Positions 31,313 through 41,122 of a DNA stretch of 64,000 nucleotides are shown here, piece after piece. The notes under the pieces were generated by a model. It saw nothing but the letters and a program-made list of their open reading frames with translations, did not search any database and had not been told where the DNA came from. The stretch is from Alistipes communis (GTDB lineage: Bacteria; Bacteroidota; Bacteroidia; Bacteroidales; Rikenellaceae). The stretch is from positions 2,046,001 through 2,110,000 of the forward strand of contig NZ_AP019735.1 of assembly GCF_006542665.1 (NCBI RefSeq). The letters run 5' to 3'. Made by a program: the position numbers and the translations under genes. Numbering within the stretch: position 1 is the first letter of the stretch; every line of letters begins with the position of its first letter.

Positions 31313-34306
31313 ATGGATGAACTTAGACCAGTAACGAACCGGTCGAAAGCCTTCGGCTCTCGGCTCGGACTGTTTTGTCTGGCCTGCCTGTCGGCCGGCC
31401 TGGCACTGATTTCCCCCCCCCTCGCCTTTGCGGCGCGGCCGGCTGACGAATTGTTGGATATCCGGGGCGTCGTCGTAGATACGAAAGACCCTCCCACGCC
31501 GCTGGTGGGCGTGACGGTGCTCGTGCAGGGAACGGTTCGCGGAACGACGACCGACGCCGAAGGATTCTTCTCGATCAAGGCCAAACACGGCGACGTGCTC
31601 ACCTTTTCGTTTATCGGGTACACGGGCAAAGAGTATCGGGTGAACAAAAGCGTGGCCAACCTTTCGATCGCAATGGAGGAGGAACTGACCAGTATCGACC
31701 AGGTCGTGGTGACGGGTATGACTTCGCAGCAGCGCAAGCATATCGCCGCTTCGGTCGGCGCGGTGGCGCCCTCCAATTTCGAAAACAAGCCCATCACCCG
31801 TCTGTCGCAGGCCTTGCAGGGCGGAACGACGGGTATCCTGGTGACTCAGAGTTCGGGCCTTCCGGGTGGTGACGGCGCGACGATCAAGATCCGCGGCGTG
31901 GCGTCGCTTCTGGGTTCCGACCCGCTGGTGCTGGTCGACGGCTTCGAGTTCGACATGGACAAGCTCGATCCCTCGACCGTCGAGTCAGTGTCGATCCTCA
32001 AAGACGCCGCCGCTGCGTCGATCTACGGCGCCAAAGCCGGTAACGGCGTTATCCTCATCACGACCAAACGCGGTTCGGCCGGCAAGGTTTCGGTGTCGTA
32101 CAACGGTTATTTCGGTATTCAGCAGCCGATCTACCTGCCCGACTTCGTCGACGGAGCCACCTACATGGAGTATATCAACGAGGCCAACCGCAATACCACG
32201 GGCGTGGACAAGTATACCCCCGAACAGATTCGGATCACGCGCGAGGGGAGCGACCCGATCCATTATCCCAGCACCGACTGGATGAAGGAGACGATGCGCG
32301 AGACGGCCCCGATCCACGAGCACAACTTCACCGTGTCGGGCGGTAACACCACCGCGCGCTTCGCCCTGTCGGCGCAGTATCTCAATCAGGACGGTATGTA
32401 CAAGGTGATGGACAACGGATTCGAACGTCTGACGGTGCGTGCCAACACGACGGTGAACCTCAACAAGGACATCATGATGTTCGTCGACATGTTCGTCGGC
32501 CGCGATACGCAGCGTCAGCCCGAGACGATGAACAAGACCATTCTGGACTACATCTATCTCGCACCGCCGACGCTCGTCTCGAAATATCCCCGCAAGGAGG
32601 GACAGAAGCCCGGATACGACTACTACGGCGTCTATTTCGAGTGGATGAACCCGCTGGCCAACCTCGAACGCGGTACGCAGGTCGAAAGTGTGCGCGACTA
32701 CGTGACGATCAACGCCCGCCCCACGTGGCATATCATTCCCGGCCTGACGCTCAAAGGACAGGTGGGCTACCGCATCGCATCGGGCATGGACAAGAAGGAC
32801 CGCAACGCCTACGTCTTCCTCGATTACTTCTCCGGCAACGAGTCGGGAACGTTCGGCGCCGTGAAGTCGGCCACCTATACCACGCGCACGAGCTACTGGA
32901 TGGTCGGCGCGACGCTCGACTGGACGAAGGAGTTCGGCGACCACCGCATCAACATTCTGGGCGGATGGAACGAAGAGGTCGACCGCCGCAACGGCTGGGA
33001 CGACGTGGCGCTGCTCTCGTTCTTCGGAAAGGCCTATTACAGCTACAAGGACAAGTATCTGGCCGAGGTCGGCATTCGCCGCGACGGTTCGTCGCTCTTC
33101 GGCGACGGGCACAAGTGGGGCAACTTCCCTTCGGTGGCCGTGGGCTGGAACGTCAACCGCGAACCGTGGATGCAGAACGCCCGGTTCATCGACAACTTCA
33201 AGATCCGCGCCTCCTACGGTATGCTGGGCAACAACAACGTGGCGCTCTACCGCTATCAGACCATTATCGACAACTCGGGTAACGAAATCGTCAACGGCAA
33301 CCCCGACCTGACGTGGGAGAAGGTGAAGATTCTCGACGCGGGCATCGACCTGAGCCTCTTCGGGCAGAAGCTCGAAGTGACCTTCGACTGGTTCCGCAAG
33401 GTGACCGACGACATGATCGTCAACGTGCCTTCGACGCCCAGCTCGGGGCTGCTGGCCGCCCCGATGAACGTCGGAAAGGCCGAGGTGAAGGGTTACGAGA
33501 TCGGCGTGGGCTTCAACCACTCCTTTACGAAGGACATCGATTTCAGCATCAATCTGGGTTACTCCTACAACAAGTCGAAGTGGCTCGAAATCACCAACGA
33601 CGAGCTTATCAACGGCAATACGATCTATCGCAAGGGACACGCCATCAAGGAGTACTACGGCTATCAGGCCGATCACCTGCTCACGCAGGACGATCTCGAT
33701 TTCCGCGTGCCGATCATTGGCGGCTACGACGGCGCGACGACGGCGCAACTGCCCGGCGACATCCGCTACGTGGATACCAACGGCGACAAGGTGATTACGA
33801 CCGACGACCGCGTGCCGCTGGGCGACCAGGATCCGCACAGCGTCTACTACGGCAACCTCTCGTTCCGCTGGAAGAACCTCGACTTCGACATGCAGGTCAA
33901 CGGCGTGGGATACGTGCCGATCTTCTATCAGGGGTTGATCTCGAACCCGCTCGATCCGGAGTACGGCGGTACGCCCCAGCGCTGGCACCTCGACCACTGG
34001 AAGGCCGAAAATCCCGACCGCAACGCCAAACTGCCGCGCGTGACGACCGATCCGGGCAACAATGCGCTGCTGTCGACCTTCTGGAAGGAGAACGGCGCCT
34101 TCGTCCGTATCAAGTACATGCAGCTGGGCTACAACTTCAAGGCGCTGGCCAAGAAGATCCATGCCGGTAACTTCCGTGTTTACGTGAACGTGCAGAATCC
34201 CTTCACCTTCACCAAGGTCGAGCTGATCGACCCCGAGACGAAGGGCACGCACACCACCTACCCGATGTTCAAGACCTATTCCGTCGGTCTGAATGTGAAT
34301 TTCTAA
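31313..34306 (+). CDS. SusC/RagA-type TonB-dependent outer-membrane transporter (locus 1)
   Basis: 997-aa SusC-family porin importing an oligosaccharide through the outer membrane with TonB energy. Signal peptide about 1-41 (cut near LAFA-ARPA), a carboxypeptidase-regulatory-like domain (about 49-120), the TonB-box/plug region (IDQVVVTGM; IRGVASLLGSDPLVLVDG; SVSILKDAAAASIYGAKAGNGVILITTK) and a beta-barrel to the final F. There is no STN domain, fitting control by the AraC-type regulator rather than a sigma factor. A nine-C tract (31413-31421) lies within the signal-peptide codons. Pairs with the SusD 27 bases downstream. Confidence 0.95.
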   Translation: MDELRPVTNRSKAFGSRLGLFCLACLSAGLALISPPLAFAARPADELLDIRGVVVDTKDPPTPLVGVTVLVQGTVRGTTTDAEGFFSIKAKHGDVLTFSFIGYTGKEYRVNKSVANLSIAMEEELTSIDQVVVTGMTSQQRKHIAASVGAVAPSNFENKPITRLSQALQGGTTGILVTQSSGLPGGDGATIKIRGVASLLGSDPLVLVDGFEFDMDKLDPSTVESVSILKDAAAASIYGAKAGNGVILITTKRGSAGKVSVSYNGYFGIQQPIYLPDFVDGATYMEYINEANRNTTGVDKYTPEQIRITREGSDPIHYPSTDWMKETMRETAPIHEHNFTVSGGNTTARFALSAQYLNQDGMYKVMDNGFERLTVRANTTVNLNKDIMMFVDMFVGRDTQRQPETMNKTILDYIYLAPPTLVSKYPRKEGQKPGYDYYGVYFEWMNPLANLERGTQVESVRDYVTINARPTWHIIPGLTLKGQVGYRIASGMDKKDRNAYVFLDYFSGNESGTFGAVKSATYTTRTSYWMVGATLDWTKEFGDHRINILGGWNEEVDRRNGWDDVALLSFFGKAYYSYKDKYLAEVGIRRDGSSLFGDGHKWGNFPSVAVGWNVNREPWMQNARFIDNFKIRASYGMLGNNNVALYRYQTIIDNSGNEIVNGNPDLTWEKVKILDAGIDLSLFGQKLEVTFDWFRKVTDDMIVNVPSTPSSGLLAAPMNVGKAEVKGYEIGVGFNHSFTKDIDFSINLGYSYNKSKWLEITNDELINGNTIYRKGHAIKEYYGYQADHLLTQDDLDFRVPIIGGYDGATTAQLPGDIRYVDTNGDKVITTDDRVPLGDQDPHSVYYGNLSFRWKNLDFDMQVNGVGYVPIFYQGLISNPLDPEYGGTPQRWHLDHWKAENPDRNAKLPRVTTDPGNNALLSTFWKENGAFVRIKYMQLGYNFKALAKKIHAGNFRVYVNVQNPFTFTKVELIDPETKGTHTTYPMFKTYSVGLNVNF
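31413..31421 (+). repeat. Nine-base C tract in the susC signal-peptide codons
   Basis: C9 spanning codons Ser-Pro-Pro-Leu near residues 34-37. The gene is in frame with nine C; a gain or loss of one base would stop production of the exported transporter. Confidence 0.85.
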
Positions 34307-34333
34307 CCGGTAACACCTAAACAGTAGACAATT

Positions 34334-36034
34334 ATGAACTATATCGATCATATCAAAGGATACCTCTCCCGCGCAGCGCTCCTGCTGCTGATGGCCGGCG
34401 GTGCGCTGATGGCCGGATGCGAGGATTTTCTGGTGCGCGACGTGCCCAACCAGACGACCGACGAGGAGTGGTGGCAGAACAAGGGGCAGCTCAACACGGC
34501 GCTCAACAACCTCTACAAGCCCATGCCGTCGGGCAGCATCACCTATGTCAACCATGACGTGAAGCAGGCACAGAATACGGGTTATTCCAATGCGCGCGTG
34601 GAGATGGAGGCCCTTACGGACAACGGAATCGGTTCGGCCAACTATGTCTCCTACAACGCCTTTACGGCCGGCATCACGTCGGCCAGCGAGACGGTATGCA
34701 CCAATATCTGGAATATGAAATGGACAGTGATACGCCGTTGCTGCCGCTTCATGGAGCACTACCAGCAGGCGACGGTGGCCCCCGACGCGGCGCCGCACGA
34801 AGGCATCCAGACCGTCGACCGTTTCGCCGCCGAGGCGCGTGCGCTCAGGGCGTTCTACCATTTGGAGCTCTTCCTCTTCTTCGGCGATATTCCGCTCGTC
34901 GACCACTCGACGCTGCCGACCGAGCAATTCCTCGTGCGCCGTCCGCAGCAGGAGGTCGTCGACTGGATCGCCGGCGAGTTGGAGGGTGCGTCGCACAACC
35001 TGCCGGTCGTGCCGCAGACCAAGTCGGAGCGCTGGCGCTGGACGAAGGGCGCCTGCTATGCGTGGATGTCCTACCTCTATCTCTATGTCGGCGACTGGGC
35101 CAACGCCAAGAAGTGGGCCGAGGAGGTAGTCAAGCTGGGAATTTACGATCTCTATCGCAGCACGGCCGATCCGGCCGACAGTTTCCGCCGGCAGTTCATC
35201 CACGAGGCCTACAACAACGACACGAAGGAGTCGATCCTCACCACCGAGCTGGGTATGCGTCAGGTGCAGCGCCGTCTGGCTCCGCCCGACGGCGGTAACG
35301 GCCAGACCGGTCTGTCGCCCACGGCGTCGCTCGTCGACGAGTTCGAGTTGCTCGACGGCCGCACGCTCGACGAACTGCCCGCCGACGAGAAACGGGCCTA
35401 CCAGCTCGACCCGCAGCCCGAAAAGCGCGATCCGCGTCTGGGCATGTCGATCATCTTCCCCACCGAGACCTTCCTCGGCTATACGGCCCATCCGTGGGAG
35501 CCTTCGCACAAGGACGCCATCGGCAAGGAGGGTTCGACGAAGACCGGTTACTGGATCAAGAAGTGGGCGAACGAAACCGACCGCACCAATTACAGCAGTA
35601 CGGACGGCGGCAAGCTCGACTTCCAGAACATGCGCTATGCGGTGGTGCTGCTCAACTACGTCGAAGCTGCCATCGAGCTGAACCAGCTGAGCGATCCGAA
35701 TATCTACGACTATCTCGACGACATCCGCGACCGTGCGGGAATGCCGCCCGTGGATCGCACGAAGTACGCTACGCAGACGAAGCTGCGCGAACTGGTACGC
35801 CGCGAGCGCCGTGTGGAACTGGCCTTCGAGGGACACCGTCTGTTCGATATCCGCCGCTGGCGGATCGCCGAGCAGGTGATGAACGGCGAGGTCTACGGCG
35901 CGACGCCTCCGGGTGCCGACGACCGCTACCTGGCCCAGACGCGCGTCTTCAACCCCAACCGCGACTACCTGTGGCCCATTCCGGTCGGTGAGATGAACAC
36001 TAACACGGCGATGGAGCAGAACCCCGGGTATTGA
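34334..36034 (+). CDS. SusD/RagB-type surface glycan-binding lipoprotein (locus 1)
   Basis: 566-aa SusD-family lipoprotein (LMAGGALMAGC) that caps its SusC and captures the ligand. SusD hallmarks include an early acidic segment (EDFLVRDVPNQTTDEEWW), TPR-like helices (AEARALRAFYHLELFLFFGDIPLV), and the C-terminal RERRVELAFEGHRLFDIRRWR with VFNPNRDYLWPIP. Follows susC by 27 bases. Confidence 0.95.
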   Translation: MNYIDHIKGYLSRAALLLLMAGGALMAGCEDFLVRDVPNQTTDEEWWQNKGQLNTALNNLYKPMPSGSITYVNHDVKQAQNTGYSNARVEMEALTDNGIGSANYVSYNAFTAGITSASETVCTNIWNMKWTVIRRCCRFMEHYQQATVAPDAAPHEGIQTVDRFAAEARALRAFYHLELFLFFGDIPLVDHSTLPTEQFLVRRPQQEVVDWIAGELEGASHNLPVVPQTKSERWRWTKGACYAWMSYLYLYVGDWANAKKWAEEVVKLGIYDLYRSTADPADSFRRQFIHEAYNNDTKESILTTELGMRQVQRRLAPPDGGNGQTGLSPTASLVDEFELLDGRTLDELPADEKRAYQLDPQPEKRDPRLGMSIIFPTETFLGYTAHPWEPSHKDAIGKEGSTKTGYWIKKWANETDRTNYSSTDGGKLDFQNMRYAVVLLNYVEAAIELNQLSDPNIYDYLDDIRDRAGMPPVDRTKYATQTKLRELVRRERRVELAFEGHRLFDIRRWRIAEQVMNGEVYGATPPGADDRYLAQTRVFNPNRDYLWPIPVGEMNTNTAMEQNPGY

Positions 36035-36141
36035 TGCCGCAGATTCGAACGACGGATTTCTCCGCCGACGGCCGGTGACGGCGGCCGGCGGAGAATTCGT
36101 AAACGGCAGAGAGAACAAACCAACTATTAATCTGACTTGTT

Positions 36142-39100
36142 ATGCAACCGATGAAACGAACATTCCGAAGTGCGATATGGCCCCTTTTGGGGCTGTTGAC
36201 CGTCGCCTGCGCTGCGCCGGACGGGCGCAATCTTCCGGCTGCGGAAGATTTCGAGAGCCTGAGCGCGCAGTTCGCGGCACCTTCCAAGGAGTACGGCTCG
36301 GCGCCGCTCTTCGTCTGGAACAAGGTCGTGACGCCCGAACGGATCGACGAAGCGATGGCCGACCTCAAAGACAAGGGCTTCGGCGGCGTCTTCGTACACC
36401 CCCGTCCGGGCATGGTGACGCAGTATCTCGACGACAACTGGTTCTCGCTCTTCCGCCATACGATGGAGAAGGGCCGCGAACTGGACATGAACGTCTGGAT
36501 CTACGACGAGAACTCCTATCCGAGCGGTTTCGCGGGCGGCCACGTCAACGAGGCGATGCCCGAGAGCTACGACGAGGGCGTGGCGCTCAAATACTTGCGT
36601 GCCGGGGTGCTGCCCGATACGGTCGACCGCTTCTTCTGCTGCCTGCGACGCGAAGGCGACGCCTTCACCGACATTACGGCCGAAGCCGTTTCGCGGCGTG
36701 GCGAAAAGGGCGATTACTACCTCTTCTACAAGGCTTACAATCCCACGTCGCCGTGGTACAGCGGCTTCTCGTACGTGGATCTGATGCACGAGGGCGTGGC
36801 CGACAAATTCATCGAACTGACGCTCGACGGTTACAAGAAGGTCGTGGGCGAGGAGTTCGGCGGCACCGTTCCGGGCTGGTTCACCGACGAGCCGCAGATC
36901 GTGGTGACCGACCGCGAGTCGATCCGCTGGACGCCCGACCTGTTCGATGCCTTCCGCGCCCGCTGGGGATACGATCTCGAACCCAATCTGGTCTCGCTCT
37001 GGGAGGAGGTCGGTCCGTGGCGGCAGGTGCGGCACAACTACCGCGACGTGCTGATGAATCTCTTCCTGGATCGCTACATCAAGGTCTGCCACGACTATTG
37101 CGAGCGCAACAACCTGGTCTTCACCGGCCATTTCTGGGAGCACGGGTGGCCCGACATGGGGCACAACCCCGACAACATGGCCATGTACGCCTGGCAGCAG
37201 ATGCCGGGCATCGACCTGCTGTACAACAAATTCGATGTCGAATCGCCCAATGCCCACTTCGGCAACGTGCGTTCTGTGAAGGAGGTCAACAGTGCGGCCA
37301 ACCAGATGGGGCGCGTGCGCAAGCTGAGCGAATCCTACGGCGGCGGCGGTTGGGACATGACGCTGCGCGACTTCAAGCGTCAGGGCGACTGGGAATATGC
37401 GCTGGGCGTGAACTTCATGAACCAGCATATCGCACCGCTGAGCATCGCCGGTGCGCGCAAGTACGACTATCCGCCCGCCTTCACGCCCCATTCGCCGTGG
37501 TGGGAGTATTACCGCGAGCTGAACCTCCACTTCGCCCGTCTGTCGCTGGCGCTCTCGTCGGGCGGCCAGTACAACGACGTGCTGGTGCTCGAACCCACCA
37601 CCTCGATCTGGATGTACTACACCTACAACGCGCCGCGCCCGAACCGCTGGCGGACGATGGGCGAGGAGTTCCAGGCCTTCATCACCGCATTGGAACGGCA
37701 TCAGGTGGAGTTCGATCTGGGGTCGGAGAACATCCTGCTCAACCACGGTTCGGTCAAGGGCGACCGCTTCGTCGTGGGTAAACGCGCCTACGGGACGGTG
37801 GTGCTGCCGGCGCAGATGGAGAACGTCGACGCCGCGACGTTCGACCTGCTCGAACGGTTCGCCGCGAAGGGCGGCCGGATCATCGCCTACGGTACGCCGC
37901 AGTATGTGGACGGTGCGAGGAGCGCCGAGGCGGAGGCCTTCTTCGCCGATCCGGCGAAGGTGACGCGCGCCGATGCGGGCGAACCGATCGACTACTCGCT
38001 CTTCGCCACGCCCGAAATCGCATTCGATGTGCCGGAGGGCAACTACCTCTTCCACCATCGCCGCCGCATGGACGACGGACAGCTGTTGTTCCTCGCCAAT
38101 TCGAGCCTCACGCGCCCCGTCCGGGGTACGGTGACGCTGCAAGGGCGTCAGGCCGCGCTGCTCGATACCCGCACGGGCGAGATCCGCGGCTACGAGGCGC
38201 AGCGCGAGGGCGACCGGCTGACGATCGCCTACGATCTCCATCCGGCCGGCAGCCTGCTGCTCTACGTCTTCGACGAGGAGCGCGAGGGGTTGGCACCCGC
38301 ACCTGTGCGGCGCGTGCTGACGGCGGTCCCTGCCGCGGGAGGTCTGACGGCGAAGCCCGACGCGCCCAACGTGATGACGATCGATTTCTGCGATCTGGAA
38401 CTCGACGGCAAGGTCTATCCGGATCTGAACAGTTACGACGCGGCCAAACTCGCCTACCAGCATCACGGCTTCAAGGCCGGCAATCCGTGGAGCACCTCGG
38501 TGCAGTTCCGCGACCATACCGTGCGCCGCGACACCTTCACGATGGGCGGATTCAAGGCGTCGTACCGGTTCACGGTGACGCCCGGTGTCGACCGCAGCCG
38601 CTTGCAGGCCGTCGTCGAGCAGCCCGAACTCTACCGCGTGACGCTCAACGGCGTGGAGCTGAAAGCCCTGCCCGACAAGCACTGGATCGATCCCGAAATG
38701 CGCTTCATGCCCCTCGGCGATGCCGTGCGCACGGGCGAGAACGTGCTGACGATGGAGTGCTCGCCGATGCGCGTGCTGGCCGAGATCGAACCGATCTACA
38801 TCCTGGGCGATTTCCGGCTCGAACCGGCCGCCAAAGGGTGGAACATCGTCGCTCCGGGCGATTTCGCCGCCGGCAGCTGGAAGGCGCAGGGCTGGCCCTG
38901 CTATCCCGGCAAGGTGACCTATGCGCGGGAGTTCGATGTCGCCGAAAAGGCGCCCTACTACGAAGTGGCGCTGGGCGAGTGGAAGGGTACGGTCTGCGAG
39001 GTGCTCGTCAACGGCCGTTCGGCCGGTATCGTCTATGCGGAGCCGTATACGGTCGACGTGACGGAGTGGATCGTGACGGGCCGCAACCGTGTGGAGGTGA

Positions 39101-39267
39101 AGGTCGTGGGCAGCAACTACAACCTCATGGGGCCGCTGCACGCCGCGCACTTCAAACGGATCACGCCGGCCTTCTGGCGCGGGGTCAAGGAGTATCCCTC
39201 CGGTAAGGACTACGTGCAGCAGGACTACGGTCTGATGGGCGATTTCACCCTCGCGGCGGGTCGTTGA
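36142..39267 (+). CDS. Large GH106-like glycoside hydrolase lipoprotein
   Basis: 1041-aa predicted lipoprotein (LLGLLTVAC). The N-terminal half resembles the GH106/alpha-L-rhamnosidase-like TIM-barrel group (PLFVWNKVVTPERIDEAM, MNVWIYDENSYPSGFAGG, GWFTDEPQI, FTGHFWEHGW); the Glu residues in YDENS and TDEPQ are candidate catalytic or metal residues. The C-terminal part is GH2-like with sugar-binding jelly-roll features (VNGRSAGIVYAEPYTVDV, VVGSNYNLMGPLH). It likely cleaves a deoxyhexose or related sugar from the glycan imported by the SusCD just upstream. Specificity is not readable from sequence. An alternative ATG is at 36151. Confidence 0.78.
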   Translation: MQPMKRTFRSAIWPLLGLLTVACAAPDGRNLPAAEDFESLSAQFAAPSKEYGSAPLFVWNKVVTPERIDEAMADLKDKGFGGVFVHPRPGMVTQYLDDNWFSLFRHTMEKGRELDMNVWIYDENSYPSGFAGGHVNEAMPESYDEGVALKYLRAGVLPDTVDRFFCCLRREGDAFTDITAEAVSRRGEKGDYYLFYKAYNPTSPWYSGFSYVDLMHEGVADKFIELTLDGYKKVVGEEFGGTVPGWFTDEPQIVVTDRESIRWTPDLFDAFRARWGYDLEPNLVSLWEEVGPWRQVRHNYRDVLMNLFLDRYIKVCHDYCERNNLVFTGHFWEHGWPDMGHNPDNMAMYAWQQMPGIDLLYNKFDVESPNAHFGNVRSVKEVNSAANQMGRVRKLSESYGGGGWDMTLRDFKRQGDWEYALGVNFMNQHIAPLSIAGARKYDYPPAFTPHSPWWEYYRELNLHFARLSLALSSGGQYNDVLVLEPTTSIWMYYTYNAPRPNRWRTMGEEFQAFITALERHQVEFDLGSENILLNHGSVKGDRFVVGKRAYGTVVLPAQMENVDAATFDLLERFAAKGGRIIAYGTPQYVDGARSAEAEAFFADPAKVTRADAGEPIDYSLFATPEIAFDVPEGNYLFHHRRRMDDGQLLFLANSSLTRPVRGTVTLQGRQAALLDTRTGEIRGYEAQREGDRLTIAYDLHPAGSLLLYVFDEEREGLAPAPVRRVLTAVPAAGGLTAKPDAPNVMTIDFCDLELDGKVYPDLNSYDAAKLAYQHHGFKAGNPWSTSVQFRDHTVRRDTFTMGGFKASYRFTVTPGVDRSRLQAVVEQPELYRVTLNGVELKALPDKHWIDPEMRFMPLGDAVRTGENVLTMECSPMRVLAEIEPIYILGDFRLEPAAKGWNIVAPGDFAAGSWKAQGWPCYPGKVTYAREFDVAEKAPYYEVALGEWKGTVCEVLVNGRSAGIVYAEPYTVDVTEWIVTGRNRVEVKVVGSNYNLMGPLHAAHFKRITPAFWRGVKEYPSGKDYVQQDYGLMGDFTLAAGR

Positions 39268-39292
39268 TCCCTCTTTCGGACGAATTTGCGAT

Positions 39293-39321
39293 GCGGGACG
39301 GCGGAATGCCGTCCCGCTTTT
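39293..39321 (+). terminator. Terminator of Sus locus 1
   Basis: A 10-bp perfect stem (39293-39302 with 39308-39317), loop GGAAT, followed by TTTT, 26 bases after the hydrolase stop codon. Confidence 0.85.
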
Positions 39322-39440
39322 CGTCCGGTTTCGTTTGCGATTGTCGGGCGCTATGTCCGTGAGGAGGGGGATTTTGACATTCGGAAAGGGGGACGGCTCG
39401 AAGAAATGTCGGTTTCGTTATGAAATTTTTACGGTTTTAT

Positions 39441-39471
39441 TTTGAAATTTTTCGTTTTATGCGTTCCTTTG
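39441..39471 (+). promoter_or_regulatory. glpABC promoter
   Basis: -33 TTTG at 39441-39444, 19-nt spacer, -7 TTCCTTTG at 39464-39471 (one mismatch to TAnnTTTG). The leader to glpA is about 27 nt. Confidence 0.55.
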
Positions 39472-39504
39472 TATGCGGAAAATAATCGAAAACGAAAATA
39501 TCCT

Positions 39505-41118
39505 ATGACAAAGCAATTCGATGTGATTATTATCGGCGGCGGCGCTACGGGTGCGGGTGTGGCCCGCGACTGCTCCCTGCGCGGTATCCGTGCGCTGTTG
39601 CTCGAACGAGGCGACATAGCCACGGGTGCGACGGGCCGTAATCACGGTCTGTTGCACAGCGGCGCACGCTATGCCGTGACGGACCGCGAATCGGCCGAGG
39701 AGTGCATCAAGGAGAACATGATCCTGCGCCGGATCGCCAGCCATTGCGTCGAGCAGACCGACGGTCTGTTCCTGAGCCTGCCCGAAGACGGGCTGGAATT
39801 CCAGGCCAAGTTCGTCGAGGCGTGTCGTGCGGCGGGTATCCGCGCCGACGTGATCGACCCGAAGGAGGCGCTGCGGCTCGAACCGTCGGCCAATCCGGCG
39901 ATGGTCGGCGCGGTGCGCGTTCCCGACGGCGCGGTCGATCCGTTCCGGCTGACGGCCGCCAACGTCATCGATGCCAAGGCGCACGGCGCCGAGGTGCTGA
40001 CCTACCACGAGGTGCTCGACTTTCTGCGCGAACAGAACCGCATCACGGGCGTCAAGGTGCTCGACCGCAAGACGGGCCAGACGGCCGAATACCGCGCGCA
40101 GGTGGTGGTCAACGCGGGCGGCATCTGGGGGCACGACATCGCCCGCAAGGCGGGGGTGACGGTCAACATGCTGCCGGCCAAGGGCTCGCTGCTGATCTTC
40201 GGCCACAGGGTGAACAACATCGTGCTGAACCGCTGCCGCAAGCCGGCCGACGCCGACATCCTGGTGCCGGGCGATACGATCTCGCTGATCGGCACCACGT
40301 CGAGCAAGGTGCCCTTCGACGAGGTGGACGACATGTACGTGACGGCCGACGAGGTCGACCTGCTGCTGCGCGAGGGAATGAAACTGGCCCCGTCGCTGGA
40401 ACATACGCGCATCCTGCGCGCCTACGCCGGCGTGCGTCCGCTGGTAGCGTCGGACGACGATCCGAGCGGCCGCAGCGTGAGCCGCGGCATCGTGGTGCTC
40501 GACCACGCCACGCGCGACGGGTTGGAGGGCTTCGTGACCATCACGGGCGGCAAGCTGATGACCTACCGTCTGATGGCGGAGTGGACGACCGACTTGATTT
40601 GCAAAAAGTTGAATCTTACGGCCAAATGTACCACCGCCGAGGAGAAGTTGCCCGGCTCGCGCGAGCCGGAGGAGGAGGTCAATCGTCGTCTGATCTCGGT
40701 GCCGGTGGCGCAGCGCGCCTCGTCGATCCACCGTCACGGCGACATGGCCGGCAAGGTGGCTGTGGGCGATGCCGCCCGGCGTTCGCTGGTGTGCGAATGC
40801 GAGGAGGTGTCGGTCGGCGAGGTGGAGTATGCGCTCAATGAGCTGGACGTGAACAATCTGGTCGACCTGCGCCGGCGCACCCGTGTGGGCATGGGTACCT
40901 GTCAGGGCGAGTTGTGCGCCTGCCGCGCCGCGGGGCTGATGGCCGAAGCGGGCAAGTACTGCGTGCGGCGCGCCAAGGAGGATCTGACGGCGTTCCTCAA
41001 CGAACGCTGGAAGGGCATGGCCCCCGTGGCGTGGGGCGATACGCTGCGCGAGAGCGAGTTCACGATGTGGCTCTACGACGGCGTGTGCGGTTTAACGAGT
41101 GCTAACAATACGAAATGA
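39505..41118 (+). CDS. glpA: Anaerobic glycerol-3-phosphate dehydrogenase, subunit A
   Basis: 537-aa FAD subunit oxidising sn-glycerol-3-phosphate to dihydroxyacetone phosphate and passing electrons to menaquinone via GlpB and GlpC. FAD motif IIIGGGATGAGVARDCSLRG at the N-terminus, the DAO fold (GLLHSGARYAV; VVNAGGIWGHDIA), and a C-terminal BFD-like [2Fe-2S] domain with CECEEVSVGEVEYAL and GTCQGELCACR. Start at the ATG 39505; upstream codons of the open frame overlap the promoter. The next gene begins 4 bases after its stop. Confidence 0.94.
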   Translation: MTKQFDVIIIGGGATGAGVARDCSLRGIRALLLERGDIATGATGRNHGLLHSGARYAVTDRESAEECIKENMILRRIASHCVEQTDGLFLSLPEDGLEFQAKFVEACRAAGIRADVIDPKEALRLEPSANPAMVGAVRVPDGAVDPFRLTAANVIDAKAHGAEVLTYHEVLDFLREQNRITGVKVLDRKTGQTAEYRAQVVVNAGGIWGHDIARKAGVTVNMLPAKGSLLIFGHRVNNIVLNRCRKPADADILVPGDTISLIGTTSSKVPFDEVDDMYVTADEVDLLLREGMKLAPSLEHTRILRAYAGVRPLVASDDDPSGRSVSRGIVVLDHATRDGLEGFVTITGGKLMTYRLMAEWTTDLICKKLNLTAKCTTAEEKLPGSREPEEEVNRRLISVPVAQRASSIHRHGDMAGKVAVGDAARRSLVCECEEVSVGEVEYALNELDVNNLVDLRRRTRVGMGTCQGELCACRAAGLMAEAGKYCVRRAKEDLTAFLNERWKGMAPVAWGDTLRESEFTMWLYDGVCGLTSANNTK

Positions 41119-41122
41119 CGAT

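Noticed and set aside
31985..36118. A 1377-codon open frame antisense to susC and susD
   Set aside because: Its composition (Val, Arg, His, Asp rich) mirrors the codon bias of the genes on the other strand; no domain or start signal. The sense genes are unmistakable.
36127..39150. A 1007-codon antisense frame over the GH106-like gene
   Set aside because: Same cause; the sense frame has a lipoprotein signal and hydrolase motifs.
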